A DNA stretch of 32,838 nt from [Clostridium] methylpentosum DSM 5476 (GTDB lineage: Bacteria; Bacillota; Clostridia; Oscillospirales; Ruminococcaceae), in assembly GCA_000158655.1 (NCBI GenBank), contig EQ973338.1, forward strand, positions 183,547 to 216,384, given 5' to 3'. The notes under the pieces are model-generated. The model saw only the letters and a program-made list of their open reading frames with translations. It ran no database searches and was not told where the DNA came from. Of the stretch, positions 16,030 through 23,755 are shown one piece after another. The first letter of the stretch is position 1. Every line of letters begins with the position of its first letter. Made by a program: the position numbers and the translations under genes.

Positions 16030-16035
16030 AGTATA
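16030..16035 (-). promoter_or_regulatory. candidate -10 (extended) for the DUF5050 gene
   Basis: Minus-strand TATACT preceded by TGT (extended -10); no convincing -35. It is 33 bases before the start codon. Confidence 0.4.
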
Positions 16036-16124
16036 ACACAGCTAAACAAACTTTTCCATTTGCTTAATCAACGGAATTTAAGAAATATTTTGGTAAAAAT
16101 ACTAAAAATATCCCCAAACAGCGC

Positions 16125-16558
16125 TGAACTGCACCCCATATGTTAGACAAGTATAATATACTTGTAAAGAAAAGGGCGCTTTTATTATGCCAAGAGGGAT
16201 ACCAAGCAAGAGGAATGAAATCAACCTGATCCTCGATTCCAATCAGATCTGGCAGTATCAGCGAATGCTCCAGAAGAAGGTCGTCCGGCAGAGCATCAGC
16301 CGAAAAAGAACTGTTTGGATCATGCCGTCATAGAAAACTTCTTCGGTCTGCTCAAGAGCGAACTTCTTTATCTGCAAGAATTCGACTCTATGAAGCACTT
16401 CAAACGAGATCTCATTGTTTATCTGGATGATTACAACAACCTCCGTATCAAGAGAAAACTTAAGGGCTTGTCGCCTGCTCATCACAGACAACATGCCCTT
16501 ACCTCTACTTGATCAATTTTTATTTTCAAATATTGTCTAACTTTTGGGGTGCACTTCA
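16125..16558 (+). mobile_element. internally deleted IS3-family (IS150-type) element
   Basis: Terminal inverted repeats are preserved: the left end begins TGAACTGCACCCCA then TTAGACAA after four bases; the right end, read inward, begins TGAAGTGCACCCCA then TTAGACAA after four bases. Only 434 bases separate the tips, against roughly 1.2-1.5 kb for complete IS3 elements. The interior keeps a promoter-like start region joined to the last third of orfB, so orfA and most of orfB, including the first two residues of the DDE triad, are missing. No matching target duplication was seen (CGC left, CAG right). It could only move if a full-length relative supplies transposase. Confidence 0.8.
16187..16512 (+). 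pseudogene. IS3-family transposase orfB, 3' remnant, frameshifted
   Basis: From the ATG at 16187 the frame reads a segment resembling the family LILHSDQGWQYQ (here LILDSNQIWQYQ), then RQSISRK, and runs into a stop (TAG at 16330-16332). The expected continuation NCLDHAVIENFFGLLKSE, which contains the catalytic Glu, is in another frame from about 16308 to 16512. A one-base loss within the A-rich run near 16302-16308 explains this. The C-terminal end YNNLRIKRKLKGLSP is intact. It is non-functional. Confidence 0.8.
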
Positions 16559-16583
16559 CAGCCTGGGGTTTTCAATTACAATG

Positions 16584-17337
16584 AATATCCCCCGGCGAAG
16601 CCGGGGATATTTCAGATGCGGGCAAAGCCCTATGTTACTAGCGGCACGTGTCACGTCACGTTGGTACGGTCTGGCAGCCGCGAAAAGTTTGTCACTTGCT
16701 ACTCGTAAACGAGTTTTTTAGAAGTTTCCCATTGTCAGCTGTTCTCCAGCTTTGTCTTCTTCCAGCTGTTTTTGGATATACTCCTGAATCTTTTTTGCAT
16801 TCTTTCCTGCCGTATCTACCTAATACCCTCTGCACCAGAATTTCCGGTTCCGATATTTATACTTCAATTCCGGATACTTTTCCTAGATCATCAAACTACT
16901 CTTTCCTTTGAGATATCCCATAATGCTGGAAACCGCAACCTTAGGCGGTATCTCCACCAGCATATGCACATGGTCAGGGCACATCTCTGCTTGCACAATC
17001 TTGATCTTCTTCCAGTCGCAAAGTGTTCTCAGTATTTCTCCGACGTCCCCTCTCTTTTCTCTGTAGAATACTTTCCTTCTGTACTTTGCTGCGAACACGA
17101 TGTGATATTTCCAATTCCATTTTGTATACCCTAAGGGGCAGGCTCTGTGATGAACTGTTTGGGTCGTTCATTTGATCGTCCTCCTTTTGTTGTCTCTTGC
17201 AGTTGCCTGACCGCAAGCCTATTCTACAACAAAAGGACTTCTTTTTTCTGCATCATCGGCAAAAGCCTTCTTTTGAACCATGCGCCTAGCGCAGGTTTTC
17301 GCTATACAAAAATATCCCCGCACGTTGTGCGGGGATA
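16584..17337 (-). mobile_element. IS200/IS605-like element, decayed, with both end hairpins
   Basis: The element is bounded by hairpins at 16584-16611 (right end; arms AATATCCCCCGGC / GCCGGGGATATT, loop GAA) and 17313-17337 (left end; arms TATCCCCGCAC / GTGCGGGGATA, loop GTT). The single gene tnpA on the minus strand has three inactivating changes. No tnpB or omega RNA is present. The left part matches the partial copy at 1-255. It begins 26 bases from the end of the IS3-family remnant. Confidence 0.8.
16718..17171 (-). pseudogene. tnpA: IS200-like HUH transposase tnpA, one frameshift and two stops
   Basis: Translation from ATG at 17171 gives MNDPNSSSQSLPLRVYKMEL and then shifts frame because one extra T follows ATGGAA (near 17114). 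In the next frame HIVFAAKYRRKVFY and the HUH motif HVHM in CPDHVHMLVEIPP are intact. The frame then meets TAG at 16883-16885 after KGKSSLMI and TAG again at 16820-16822 within CRGY-VDT, beyond which it reads to TAA at 16718-16720. The full length would be about 150 codons, normal for TnpA. Neighbouring genes use TAG as a normal stop, so readthrough is not expected. Confidence 0.85.
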
Positions 17338-17439
17338 AGCGCTATCTGAAGGGAATAGGACCAAAACCGCAGCTTTGGTGCAGCAAAAAGTTACCCGTAT
17401 TCTTCCTCCACAGGTGGAAATGCAAGCTTTTACCCGGTG

Positions 17440-19098
17440 TTACAGCTCAGGTGGTTCAAATTCCTCTAGTTGCTCTTGGTCTGCTGCAAGCGCCCTTTTG
17501 CGCAATTTGTAGGTGATCGGGACTGCCGCTGCTGCAATGATGACAATACCCCCGATGACGGCGATGAGGGCAACCATGCCGCCTTTGGATTCTTTTTGAT
17601 TTGAGGGACGGTTGCTCGCCTGGTAGTCCATTGCGCTCTGCAGGATAAACGGGTTCATCTGGCGCTGTGCCGCGGTGAGTGCGATGACTGCCTGTTCTGT
17701 GGCGGAAACGCTGCTCGACTCCCCTTTGGTCAATGCGAAGCCCCCGTCGGCAAGCTGGAAGGTGAGTAGTGAATTGACAGTGTTAACGCCATTTTTCACA
17801 AAGCGCTCATCTTCAGCTGAAATTCCCAGCGAACTGAGCGCGACAATGACAGTGCTCAGCTCCTGCGAATTCGGTTCGCCGCTGATTGAAAAGCTGCCAT
17901 CATCATTCTGATGTTCCTGCAAAAAGCTCAGCGCGCCCCGCACGCTGCTCTTGACGTTGTCCTGATCAAGGTAATTGGACAGGGCGATGACCGCAGTTGC
18001 CGTTGTGCTGATCTCACTCTCCTGCCGGGGAGAGAGGGCAAAGCCGCCGTCCTGATTCTGATAGGTGAGCAGGGAATCCACCAGCTTTTCCCGGGAATTA
18101 TTGGCTTTCACCGGAATCTCATAGGCATTGCTGTCGTACACCATCAGCGCGTAGGAGACTGCGTACAGCCTCTGGCTGGTCAAATCAGGAAAATTGTACA
18201 GTTCCTGCAACAGGTTATAGCCTTCAAAATCCTCGGGGTTCAGGCCGCTGAAAATCAGACTGAGAATGTCCTGCGACAGCTTGGTCGCAGAGGTATACTG
18301 CCCTTTCTGCGCGAGAATTGACTGGCGCATCCGGGTAAAGGAGGTGGCGTCAACCGTTTTGCCGGCAATTCCCGCGGCAATCAGATAATACTCCCCTTTT
18401 TCGTTCAGACTGATCCACTTGTATGCGTTGTCAAGGCTAGTGGCCATTTCAGGCGTCCACTGGAACAATGTGTTGGAGGTGGTTCTCCCGGACTCCTCCG
18501 ACGAGGAGCTTTGGGACTGCTCCGAACTCGGCGAAGGAGAACTTGGGACACTCTCGGATGCTGAAGCGCTCTGCTGCGCCTGAGAATCCGGCGGAGCAGA
18601 GGCGTTTCCCTGGCCATCCGCCGGGCTCTGGGCCGAGGAGGAGGGAAGGGAGCTCTCCGGCTGGCTGACTGCGGGAGGGGTGAAACTGGGCGGGCGGCTG
18701 CCCGGCTTTTGATAGGAAAACACCACCGCATCATCAGCGGAAAGCGAAGCGCTAACATCCCCTGACACGCCGTTGATGTAACAGCTCCAACTGCTCACTT
18801 CATCCGCTGCAAGCGTCTCAGGGCCAATGGTAATCGAGATCAGCTGCCCCTGCTCGGTTACATAATCGGTAATCTGTCCCTGAGATTTAAGGCTGTTGAG
18901 CAAAACTTCAGGAGTTGTCGCCTGCGGCAGGGTCACTGTGCTCCAGCTCACTTTATAGGAAGCCGAGACACTGTCGTCATAGACCGCCACATTGACCGAA
19001 GGGACTGCAGCGGACACCTGGAGGAAACAGGTTGCCAGATATGTAAGAAGCAGCAGGAGAGCGACGAGAACTGCGGTCCATTTTTTTGCGTAACTCAT
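17440..19098 (-). CDS. surface protein: DUF4430 domain plus squalene-cyclase/prenyltransferase-type repeats
   Basis: A 552-residue cell-surface protein: signal peptide (about 1-31, ending VSAA), a DUF4430 domain (about 60-130) with the typical WSCYINGVSGDVSAS segment, a Ser/Pro/Gln-rich linker (about 130-210), and a helical part containing three QW-like repeats (QNQDGGFAL, QNDDGSFSI, QLADGGFAL). The C-terminal membrane helix is near 512-535 with a basic RKR stop-transfer. DUF4430 is the beta-domain of transcobalamin-like proteins and the repeats form alpha/alpha barrels in the same superfamily as the transcobalamin alpha-domain; the order here is reversed. A ligand such as a corrinoid is possible but unproven. 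ATG at 19098 has GGGGAG 7 bases upstream; a TATAAT lies at 19143-19148 on the minus strand. Confidence 0.85.
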   Translation of the reverse strand: MSYAKKWTAVLVALLLLLTYLATCFLQVSAAVPSVNVAVYDDSVSASYKVSWSTVTLPQATTPEVLLNSLKSQGQITDYVTEQGQLISITIGPETLAADEVSSWSCYINGVSGDVSASLSADDAVVFSYQKPGSRPPSFTPPAVSQPESSLPSSSAQSPADGQGNASAPPDSQAQQSASASESVPSSPSPSSEQSQSSSSEESGRTTSNTLFQWTPEMATSLDNAYKWISLNEKGEYYLIAAGIAGKTVDATSFTRMRQSILAQKGQYTSATKLSQDILSLIFSGLNPEDFEGYNLLQELYNFPDLTSQRLYAVSYALMVYDSNAYEIPVKANNSREKLVDSLLTYQNQDGGFALSPRQESEISTTATAVIALSNYLDQDNVKSSVRGALSFLQEHQNDDGSFSISGEPNSQELSTVIVALSSLGISAEDERFVKNGVNTVNSLLTFQLADGGFALTKGESSSVSATEQAVIALTAAQRQMNPFILQSAMDYQASNRPSNQKESKGGMVALIAVIGGIVIIAAAAVPITYKLRKRALAADQEQLEEFEPPEL

Positions 19099-19148
19099 CA
19101 ACGCACTCCCCTTCTGTTTATGATAGGAATTCTTCTTTCTTTATTATA

Positions 19149-19475
19149 CACCATTCGGCGCAATTTTGTATACCGCATGACAATGACAGATTAGTTTCAG
19201 GAATGTAAACAAAAATCCATTCTTAAAATTGGCGGTATTGCCAGTTCCTCCTGGAAATCCCTGTGTGATCCAGAAGCGTTTCGCCTGTCCAAACTTTCAG
19301 TGAAACAGCGTTTTTCCACCGTTCACCCAGCTGTCCAGCCGCACTTTGCGCGTCTCCCGCTGCTGATTTGGCGCCTTGTGTGCTTTCGCCGGATGGGATA
19401 CTTGAGTAGCAGCGCAGGGGAAGGCCACTGTTCTGTTGGACAGCCTGGGCAGGAGCTGCCAACAGGCACAAAAAA
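19149..19475. other. intergenic, no gene seen
   Basis: Sequence between the TATAAT upstream of the DUF4430 protein gene and the terminator of the membrane-protein operon. An 82-codon frame at 19223-19471 (minus) lacks a ribosome binding site, begins inside the terminator's T tract and resembles nothing I know. I do not call it a gene. Confidence 0.45.
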
Positions 19476-19499
19476 ACTGGAACAGGTTTCTGTCCCAGT
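19470..19499 (-). terminator. intrinsic terminator of the DUF5685/J-domain operon
   Basis: Arms 19476-19485 and 19490-19499 form a 10-bp stem (one G-T pair) with a 4-base loop, followed on the minus strand by seven T. It starts 8 bases after the stop of the membrane-protein gene. Confidence 0.9.
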
Positions 19500-19506
19500 C
19501 CTTAGC

Positions 19507-20034
19507 TTATTTAAAGAGCTTTTTCAGATAATTGGGCCGAATTTTCTTGAGATACAACTCGATGAGCATACTCATCACCTGGTCATACAGCCAGAAGGTG
19601 AACGCGAAGAACAGATAGCCCGCCACCAGCCAAATCGGGCCGGGGACAATCTCTTCGAGGTGGAACAGGTAGACCATTCCCACATAGCTCACCGCCACTG
19701 CAGCGGTAAACAGGGCGAATTTGAGTATGTACTCGACTACCCGCGACTTGAGCTGCTCGAGCTTGGATTTGACGATCGGGTAATAGCCGAGAAAAATCAC
19801 ATAGAACAGCGCGGCCTCCCGGTCGGGCGTGATAAAGACCGCAAGGATGGAGACCGCCACATACACCACAACAGCCTGCCGGCAGCCCATCTCAATGACC
19901 ACCATGATCAGCAACAGCCCGGCGATCCCGGGCAGCGCAAAGGTCGCAAACGGGAACACTCCCGTCAAAAACATCAACACCAGGCTGAGCGCTGTCACCA
20001 TGCCGCCCAGGGCTACTTTTCTGCTAGTTTTCAC
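19507..20034 (-). CDS. multi-pass membrane protein, ECF S-component-like, third gene of DUF5685 operon
   Basis: A 175-residue integral membrane protein with about five or six hydrophobic segments. The start KVALGGMVTALSLVLMFLTGVFP is typical of S-components of ECF vitamin transporters (substrate-binding membrane subunits), and the length fits, but I see no ligand-specific motif. The C-terminus is basic (KKIRPNYLKKLFK) and cytoplasmic. Start is GTG at 20034 with GGGGGAG five bases upstream, 22 bases after the J-domain gene. A conserved clostridial membrane protein that partners the two upstream genes is an alternative description. Confidence 0.8.
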   Translation of the reverse strand: MKTSRKVALGGMVTALSLVLMFLTGVFPFATFALPGIAGLLLIMVVIEMGCRQAVVVYVAVSILAVFITPDREAALFYVIFLGYYPIVKSKLEQLKSRVVEYILKFALFTAAVAVSYVGMVYLFHLEEIVPGPIWLVAGYLFFAFTFWLYDQVMSMLIELYLKKIRPNYLKKLFK

Positions 20035-20056
20035 CTCAACTCCCCCATTCTGTCGA

Positions 20057-20746
20057 TCAGCAGCAGCTGATCAGGTCGCCGCCTGCACACTCGCAGCAGC
20101 AGTCGGCGCAGAGCAAGCCGGTGCACATGTCGCACGCGCTGCAACCACCCACAGAGGTGTGCTGTCCGGTGCGATACTGCCCGTTCGGGCTCGCTCCGAA
20201 ATTGCCCTGGCGCTGAAACATCACCCGGTTGAGAGCGGCCTTGTACTCGGCGTTGTTGGGGTTCATCCGATTCGCGGTGGAAAAATAGTTGGTCGCCTCG
20301 TCCACCCATCCGCGGGAGAAAAAAATTGTGCCTTTGAGAAAATACCACTCCGCGTCCCGCGCATTCTGGTGAATACCGTCGAGCAGTTCCTCCGCTTCGA
20401 CAAGGCGGTTGTTCTGGATCATCCGGCGGATATCCGAAAAATTGGAAGAGCCTGTCCCGTTTGTATACACCTGCTGGTAATTGTTCCCATCTCTGTACTG
20501 CTGATAGGTGGCGTCCGCCTGGACAGACGGCCCGGAAGCCCGCTGAGCCTGCACCCGGCGGCGGTCGTTCATGATGGTGTCAAACGCCTGGGTCACTTCC
20601 TTCATTTTCTCCGCAGCAAACTCCTTGAGGGGACTGTCCTCATAGTTGTCGGGATGGTATTTCTTCTGCATATTCAGATAAGCTTCCTTGACCTGCTCAT
20701 CCGTTGCTTGTTTGTCAATTCCTAAGATTTGATACGGATCTGTCAT
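20057..20746 (-). CDS. J-domain protein with TPR-like region and Cys-rich tail
   Basis: A 229-residue protein. The N-terminal J domain (1-65) carries HPD at 31-33 and would stimulate an Hsp70 (DnaK). Residues about 110-185 read as tetratricopeptide-like helices (IQNNRLVEAEELL, DAEWYFLKGTIFFSRGWVDEATNYFSTANRMNP). The C-terminus has ten Cys in 28 residues, in CxxC and CCC clusters, probably metal-binding or membrane-proximal. It lacks the Gly/Phe and zinc-finger layout of DnaJ, so it is a specialised co-chaperone. ATG at 20746 has AAAGGGAG 7 bases upstream and overlaps the end of the DUF5685 gene by 32 bases, which indicates coupled translation. Confidence 0.88.
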   Translation of the reverse strand: MTDPYQILGIDKQATDEQVKEAYLNMQKKYHPDNYEDSPLKEFAAEKMKEVTQAFDTIMNDRRRVQAQRASGPSVQADATYQQYRDGNNYQQVYTNGTGSSNFSDIRRMIQNNRLVEAEELLDGIHQNARDAEWYFLKGTIFFSRGWVDEATNYFSTANRMNPNNAEYKAALNRVMFQRQGNFGASPNGQYRTGQHTSVGGCSACDMCTGLLCADCCCECAGGDLISCC

Positions 20747-21614
20747 TGTGTTTCTCCCTTTTATCAACAATTAGCCTGTAGGTGTGTTTAAAACCCAGGT
20801 AGATGATGTTATCCAAAATCGGTTTAAACCGTTTGAGTTCAAGTAGTTCATACGCTGCGGCGAGCTGTGCCACAGTGATGTTGATCATTTCAGCCGCATA
20901 GGAGTCGATTTCCCGCAGCTGCTCCTCGGATGGATGAGGACAGCCGAACTTCGCAAGATACGGGTTGTAGCTTCCCGTCCTGCTGTCGTCCGGCAGGTCG
21001 TCAAGCGCATCGGCAAGGTAGACAAATTTCCCCGTCATGTATCCGACCTGATACAAAATCCGTTTCTCCCGCTCATCCCGCGAGAGCTCCTCGAAAATCA
21101 ACCCCAGAGCGCGCGCCGTCGGATCGCACGCCTTGTCGACGCTGCGCACCCCCTCCTGCTCGAATCGGGACTGCTGCGCCATCTGTTCGGCGATCATGCT
21201 GTCTACTTGGGGGAGAACCCGCAGCGTCTTTTTGCGCGCATGGGCGACAGGGGGAAGCAACAGGGTGTATTTGATGCGACCGAGCGGCCCGCTGTCTGCG
21301 ATGTTATCCTTGAGTTTGTAGTAGACCATCAGCACAGCGATGTGCGCCCCAAACGAGAGGTCGTCGCAGGAGCAGGCGCACAGCTTTTTTTTCAGCGGGT
21401 GCGCCGCACAGCGCTGCTGTTGAAAGCGGCCGCCTTCCTCCCGCAGCGATAGGGCCACAAGTGAGAGAAAGGTAATGTCGTAGCTGAGGGTTGCACGGGA
21501 AAGCGGGCCGTACAGCCGGCCCATCTGCTTGCAAAGGCCGCAGTAGACCGCCTGATAGGCTTCAAATTCCTTGATCTTCATCTCGGGTTTCAACGGCTTT
21601 ACGTAGCCAAACAA
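20715..21614 (-). CDS. DUF5685-family protein, possible terpene-synthase-like fold
   Basis: A 299-residue, mainly helical protein of the DUF5685 family, first in a three-gene operon with the J-domain and membrane proteins. Its start LFGYVKPLKPEMKIKEFEAY and the following YCGLCKQMG are the family N-terminus. A second Cys cluster follows (CAAHPLKKKLCACSC). Near residue 210 it reads DALDDLPDDSRTGSYNPY, an Asp-rich motif that resembles the second metal-binding motif of squalene/phytoene synthases (D-x-x-x-D, then R-G and Y-x-P). I infer TTG at 21614 as the start, because family members start MFGYV and GGAAGTGATC lies upstream. ATG at 21650 or 21680 in frame would add 12 or 22 residues but have no RBS. 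No function is established. Confidence 0.85.
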   Translation of the reverse strand: MFGYVKPLKPEMKIKEFEAYQAVYCGLCKQMGRLYGPLSRATLSYDITFLSLVALSLREEGGRFQQQRCAAHPLKKKLCACSCDDLSFGAHIAVLMVYYKLKDNIADSGPLGRIKYTLLLPPVAHARKKTLRVLPQVDSMIAEQMAQQSRFEQEGVRSVDKACDPTARALGLIFEELSRDEREKRILYQVGYMTGKFVYLADALDDLPDDSRTGSYNPYLAKFGCPHPSEEQLREIDSYAAEMINITVAQLAAAYELLELKRFKPILDNIIYLGFKHTYRLIVDKREKHNDRSVSNLRN

Positions 21615-21752
21615 ACAGCGATCACTTCCCGTTTTTAAACGCAGTGGCATATTCCATTCTGTATAGATTTTATTGTACATGATTCAAACGGCTATTTGAT
21701 GAAAAAAGTGTAAAAATATCGACTGCGCAACTGGTTAACTCTGAACAAGCTG

Positions 21753-22949
21753 TTAATCCCGCACTTTCTTATTCCAATTTTCCTCAATTAATCCAATTGT
21801 ATCCTCCCACACCAGTGCACCCGAACGGTATTGACGGAGAATGGCATCACATTCCTCTGCCCAGCCCGAAGGGAAACTCCCTTTGGCTGAGTAGGACACT
21901 CGTTCGGTGCGAATGTAGCTGTAAAGTGAGCTCTGAAGTGCAGAACTCGAGGTATCCGAATAGGGGGAAACCACTCCATAGGAGGAGAGCACCTCCTGGC
22001 CCTCAGGGGAGTTGTACAGCCAATTGAGAAAATCAAGCATGGCGTTTTGCTCCGCTTGTCCCGCAGTCCTACTCACCACAAGGTAGCTGCACCCCACTGT
22101 GATCGAGGAAGCCGCCTGTCCGTCCAATGGGAGCGGGGCGATGCGCAGGGCATTCGCGCGTTCTGCACTGATCTCCCGGACGTTCCGCAGCAGCTCGGTG
22201 CTCCCAACGGCCAGAGCAGCCTCTCCACTCGCAAGGAGCTGCGCCGTATCCTGCACCTCGGGTGTGGGAAGCAGCCCCAAGACCCCCTGCAGCCCGGACA
22301 GCGTCCTGAGCTGGAGGGTTGTCCGATTTTCCCCTACTGGTGTGAATGGAGAAAAATCTGCAGTTGGGCAAAAAGCTGCTTTGAGGGAGCTGTCCGGCTG
22401 CGCGGATTGCTCGTTGAGCGCCTGCACTACCTGCTGCAGTCCTTCCCAGGTGTTGAGGGAGGAACTGTCGACCTCCAGACTGGAGAGCAGCTCAGAATTG
22501 TAGAGCAAGCCGTAACCGACGAGATTGATTGGAAGGGCGCGCAGACCGCCATTCTGCCTGACTGGATCGGTGAGCGAATCTGGGGCGTTGTCCAGCCACT
22601 CAAACGGGAGAAGGATCGCATCCTCCTGCCAGAGCTTGAGGTCGCGCTCCCCATTAATCACAAAGGCGGTGGGGGGCTGGTCTGAATGCTGTTTGGCCAG
22701 CACTTCAGAATTATAGGATCCATCATTGGGGAGACGGACAATCTCGGTCTGGATCGAGGGACGGCTCCCCCGATAGGCCTGGAGAGCTGCCTCTAAAAAC
22801 TGATCCTCGTCCTCATGCAGCACGACGGTGAGGGTGATTTGTTGTGAAATCCCATCCGTCTGCTTGTTTGCAAGGGTATAAGGGGAAATCCGGCAGGAAC
22901 AGAGGGTGATTGCCAATATTGTCACGAGTGCAGATTTCATCGCTTTCAT
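21753..22949 (-). CDS. extracellular solute-binding lipoprotein, orphan
   Basis: A 398-residue type II periplasmic-binding-protein lipoprotein (family 1 extracellular solute-binding). The signal ends at LCSC (Cys19). The mature start TLTVVLHEDEDQFLEAALQAY is the usual first strand-helix unit, followed by NGERDLKLWQEDAILLPF and the C-terminal lobe with LDFLNWLYNSPEGQEVLSSYGVVSPY, as in sugar-binding proteins such as MalE/UgpB. No transporter genes adjoin, so its ATPase and permeases must lie elsewhere. ATG at 22949 has AAGGGAAG 7 bases upstream; the longer in-frame start at 23045 has none. A TATACT (22969-22974, minus) without a good -35 may be its promoter. Confidence 0.88.
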   Translation of the reverse strand: MKAMKSALVTILAITLCSCRISPYTLANKQTDGISQQITLTVVLHEDEDQFLEAALQAYRGSRPSIQTEIVRLPNDGSYNSEVLAKQHSDQPPTAFVINGERDLKLWQEDAILLPFEWLDNAPDSLTDPVRQNGGLRALPINLVGYGLLYNSELLSSLEVDSSSLNTWEGLQQVVQALNEQSAQPDSSLKAAFCPTADFSPFTPVGENRTTLQLRTLSGLQGVLGLLPTPEVQDTAQLLASGEAALAVGSTELLRNVREISAERANALRIAPLPLDGQAASSITVGCSYLVVSRTAGQAEQNAMLDFLNWLYNSPEGQEVLSSYGVVSPYSDTSSSALQSSLYSYIRTERVSYSAKGSFPSGWAEECDAILRQYRSGALVWEDTIGLIEENWNKKVRD

Positions 22950-23049
22950 ATTTTTACTTCCCTTCCTTAGTATACCTTTTATTGTAACCAACCAGAGTAG
23001 TAAAATATGTAAAAACAAGCGGTTGTCCTGCTTTTTCTGTCCCATCTAA

Positions 23050-23639
23050 GTGCGTCACAACCATTTTGAAAAACTTCTATTGGCTTGTTGGATAAAACGC
23101 TTCAGGCAACAAGCAGAACCGAGCCCTCATCTGATTGGATGGGGCCAGATGATCCGCTCACGGGCGGATGGAGCCACATCTGTGACGCTCCCGAATCCCA
23201 AACTCCCTTGTTGTTCTTGCAGCCAGAAGCCTGCTCTGTTGAGTAAATATCCACCTGCATAGCCGGTGTCTTTATAAATACCCCTGTAATGCTCTGTTCC
23301 TAGTAGCGCATTTCACGACCGGATAGATGCAGCTGCTACCCGTGAAACGGTCCGGATATTCCTTCCGTGCTAACTGGTCGTGCCTTTGCTCTTCTTTCGG
23401 TTGGCTTTGTATCTATTCCGAATTCTTCTTTGCATTTTTGCTACTTTCCGCTTTTTCTGCACTTAAGTGGATGGTTGCAATTCCAGCTTGCATATGCTGA
23501 ACTTTTTATGGCGTCCATTTTGGTTTTTCGTTCGCAGTTGTGAGGCCGCGCTCTGATTTTACCAAAAAAGCTTCTGATCTCCTACTCATCGCTTGAGTTT
23601 TTTGGAGCCCACGTCACAGCTGGGGATTTTTTTGATCGC
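23050..23639. other. intergenic, no gene seen; IS200-like right-end relic possible
   Basis: Nearly 600 bases without a frame that has a start signal. At about 23582-23605 the minus strand reads AAAAAACTC, a short loop and GAGTAG, resembling the segment just after tnpA at 16690-16717; part of it (CAAGCGATGAGTA) also recurs at 3360. Imperfect inverted repeats occur at 23310-23380 (TTTCACG / CGTGAAA; CACGACC / GGTCGTG). It is probably debris of mobile elements. Confidence 0.4.
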
Positions 23640-23684
23640 AAAAAACAGCGGACGCTGCGCAAAGATGCACAGCGTCCGCTGTTT
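23640..23684 (-). terminator. intrinsic terminator of pyk
   Basis: Arms 23643-23657 and 23670-23684 pair perfectly over 15 bases, followed on the minus strand by a T run opposite 23640-23645. It lies 72 bases after the pyk stop. Confidence 0.92.
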
Positions 23685-23755
23685 CTATCTCCTTGGCCGG
23701 ATGAGCGTGGAAGAAAACATGAAATCCACACAATACGGCCGTGGTTTGATCTCAT

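Noticed and set aside
16718-17171. UAG recoding as explanation of the in-frame TAG codons in tnpA
   Set aside because: A frameshift is also present, and intact genes here end with TAG (for example the junctions at 6962 and 8599).
19223-19471. 82-codon minus-strand frame
   Set aside because: Starts within a terminator T tract, lacks an RBS and has no recognisable similarity.
23310-23380. tRNA-like or attachment-site structure
   Set aside because: The inverted repeats do not make a cloverleaf and no integrase is present.
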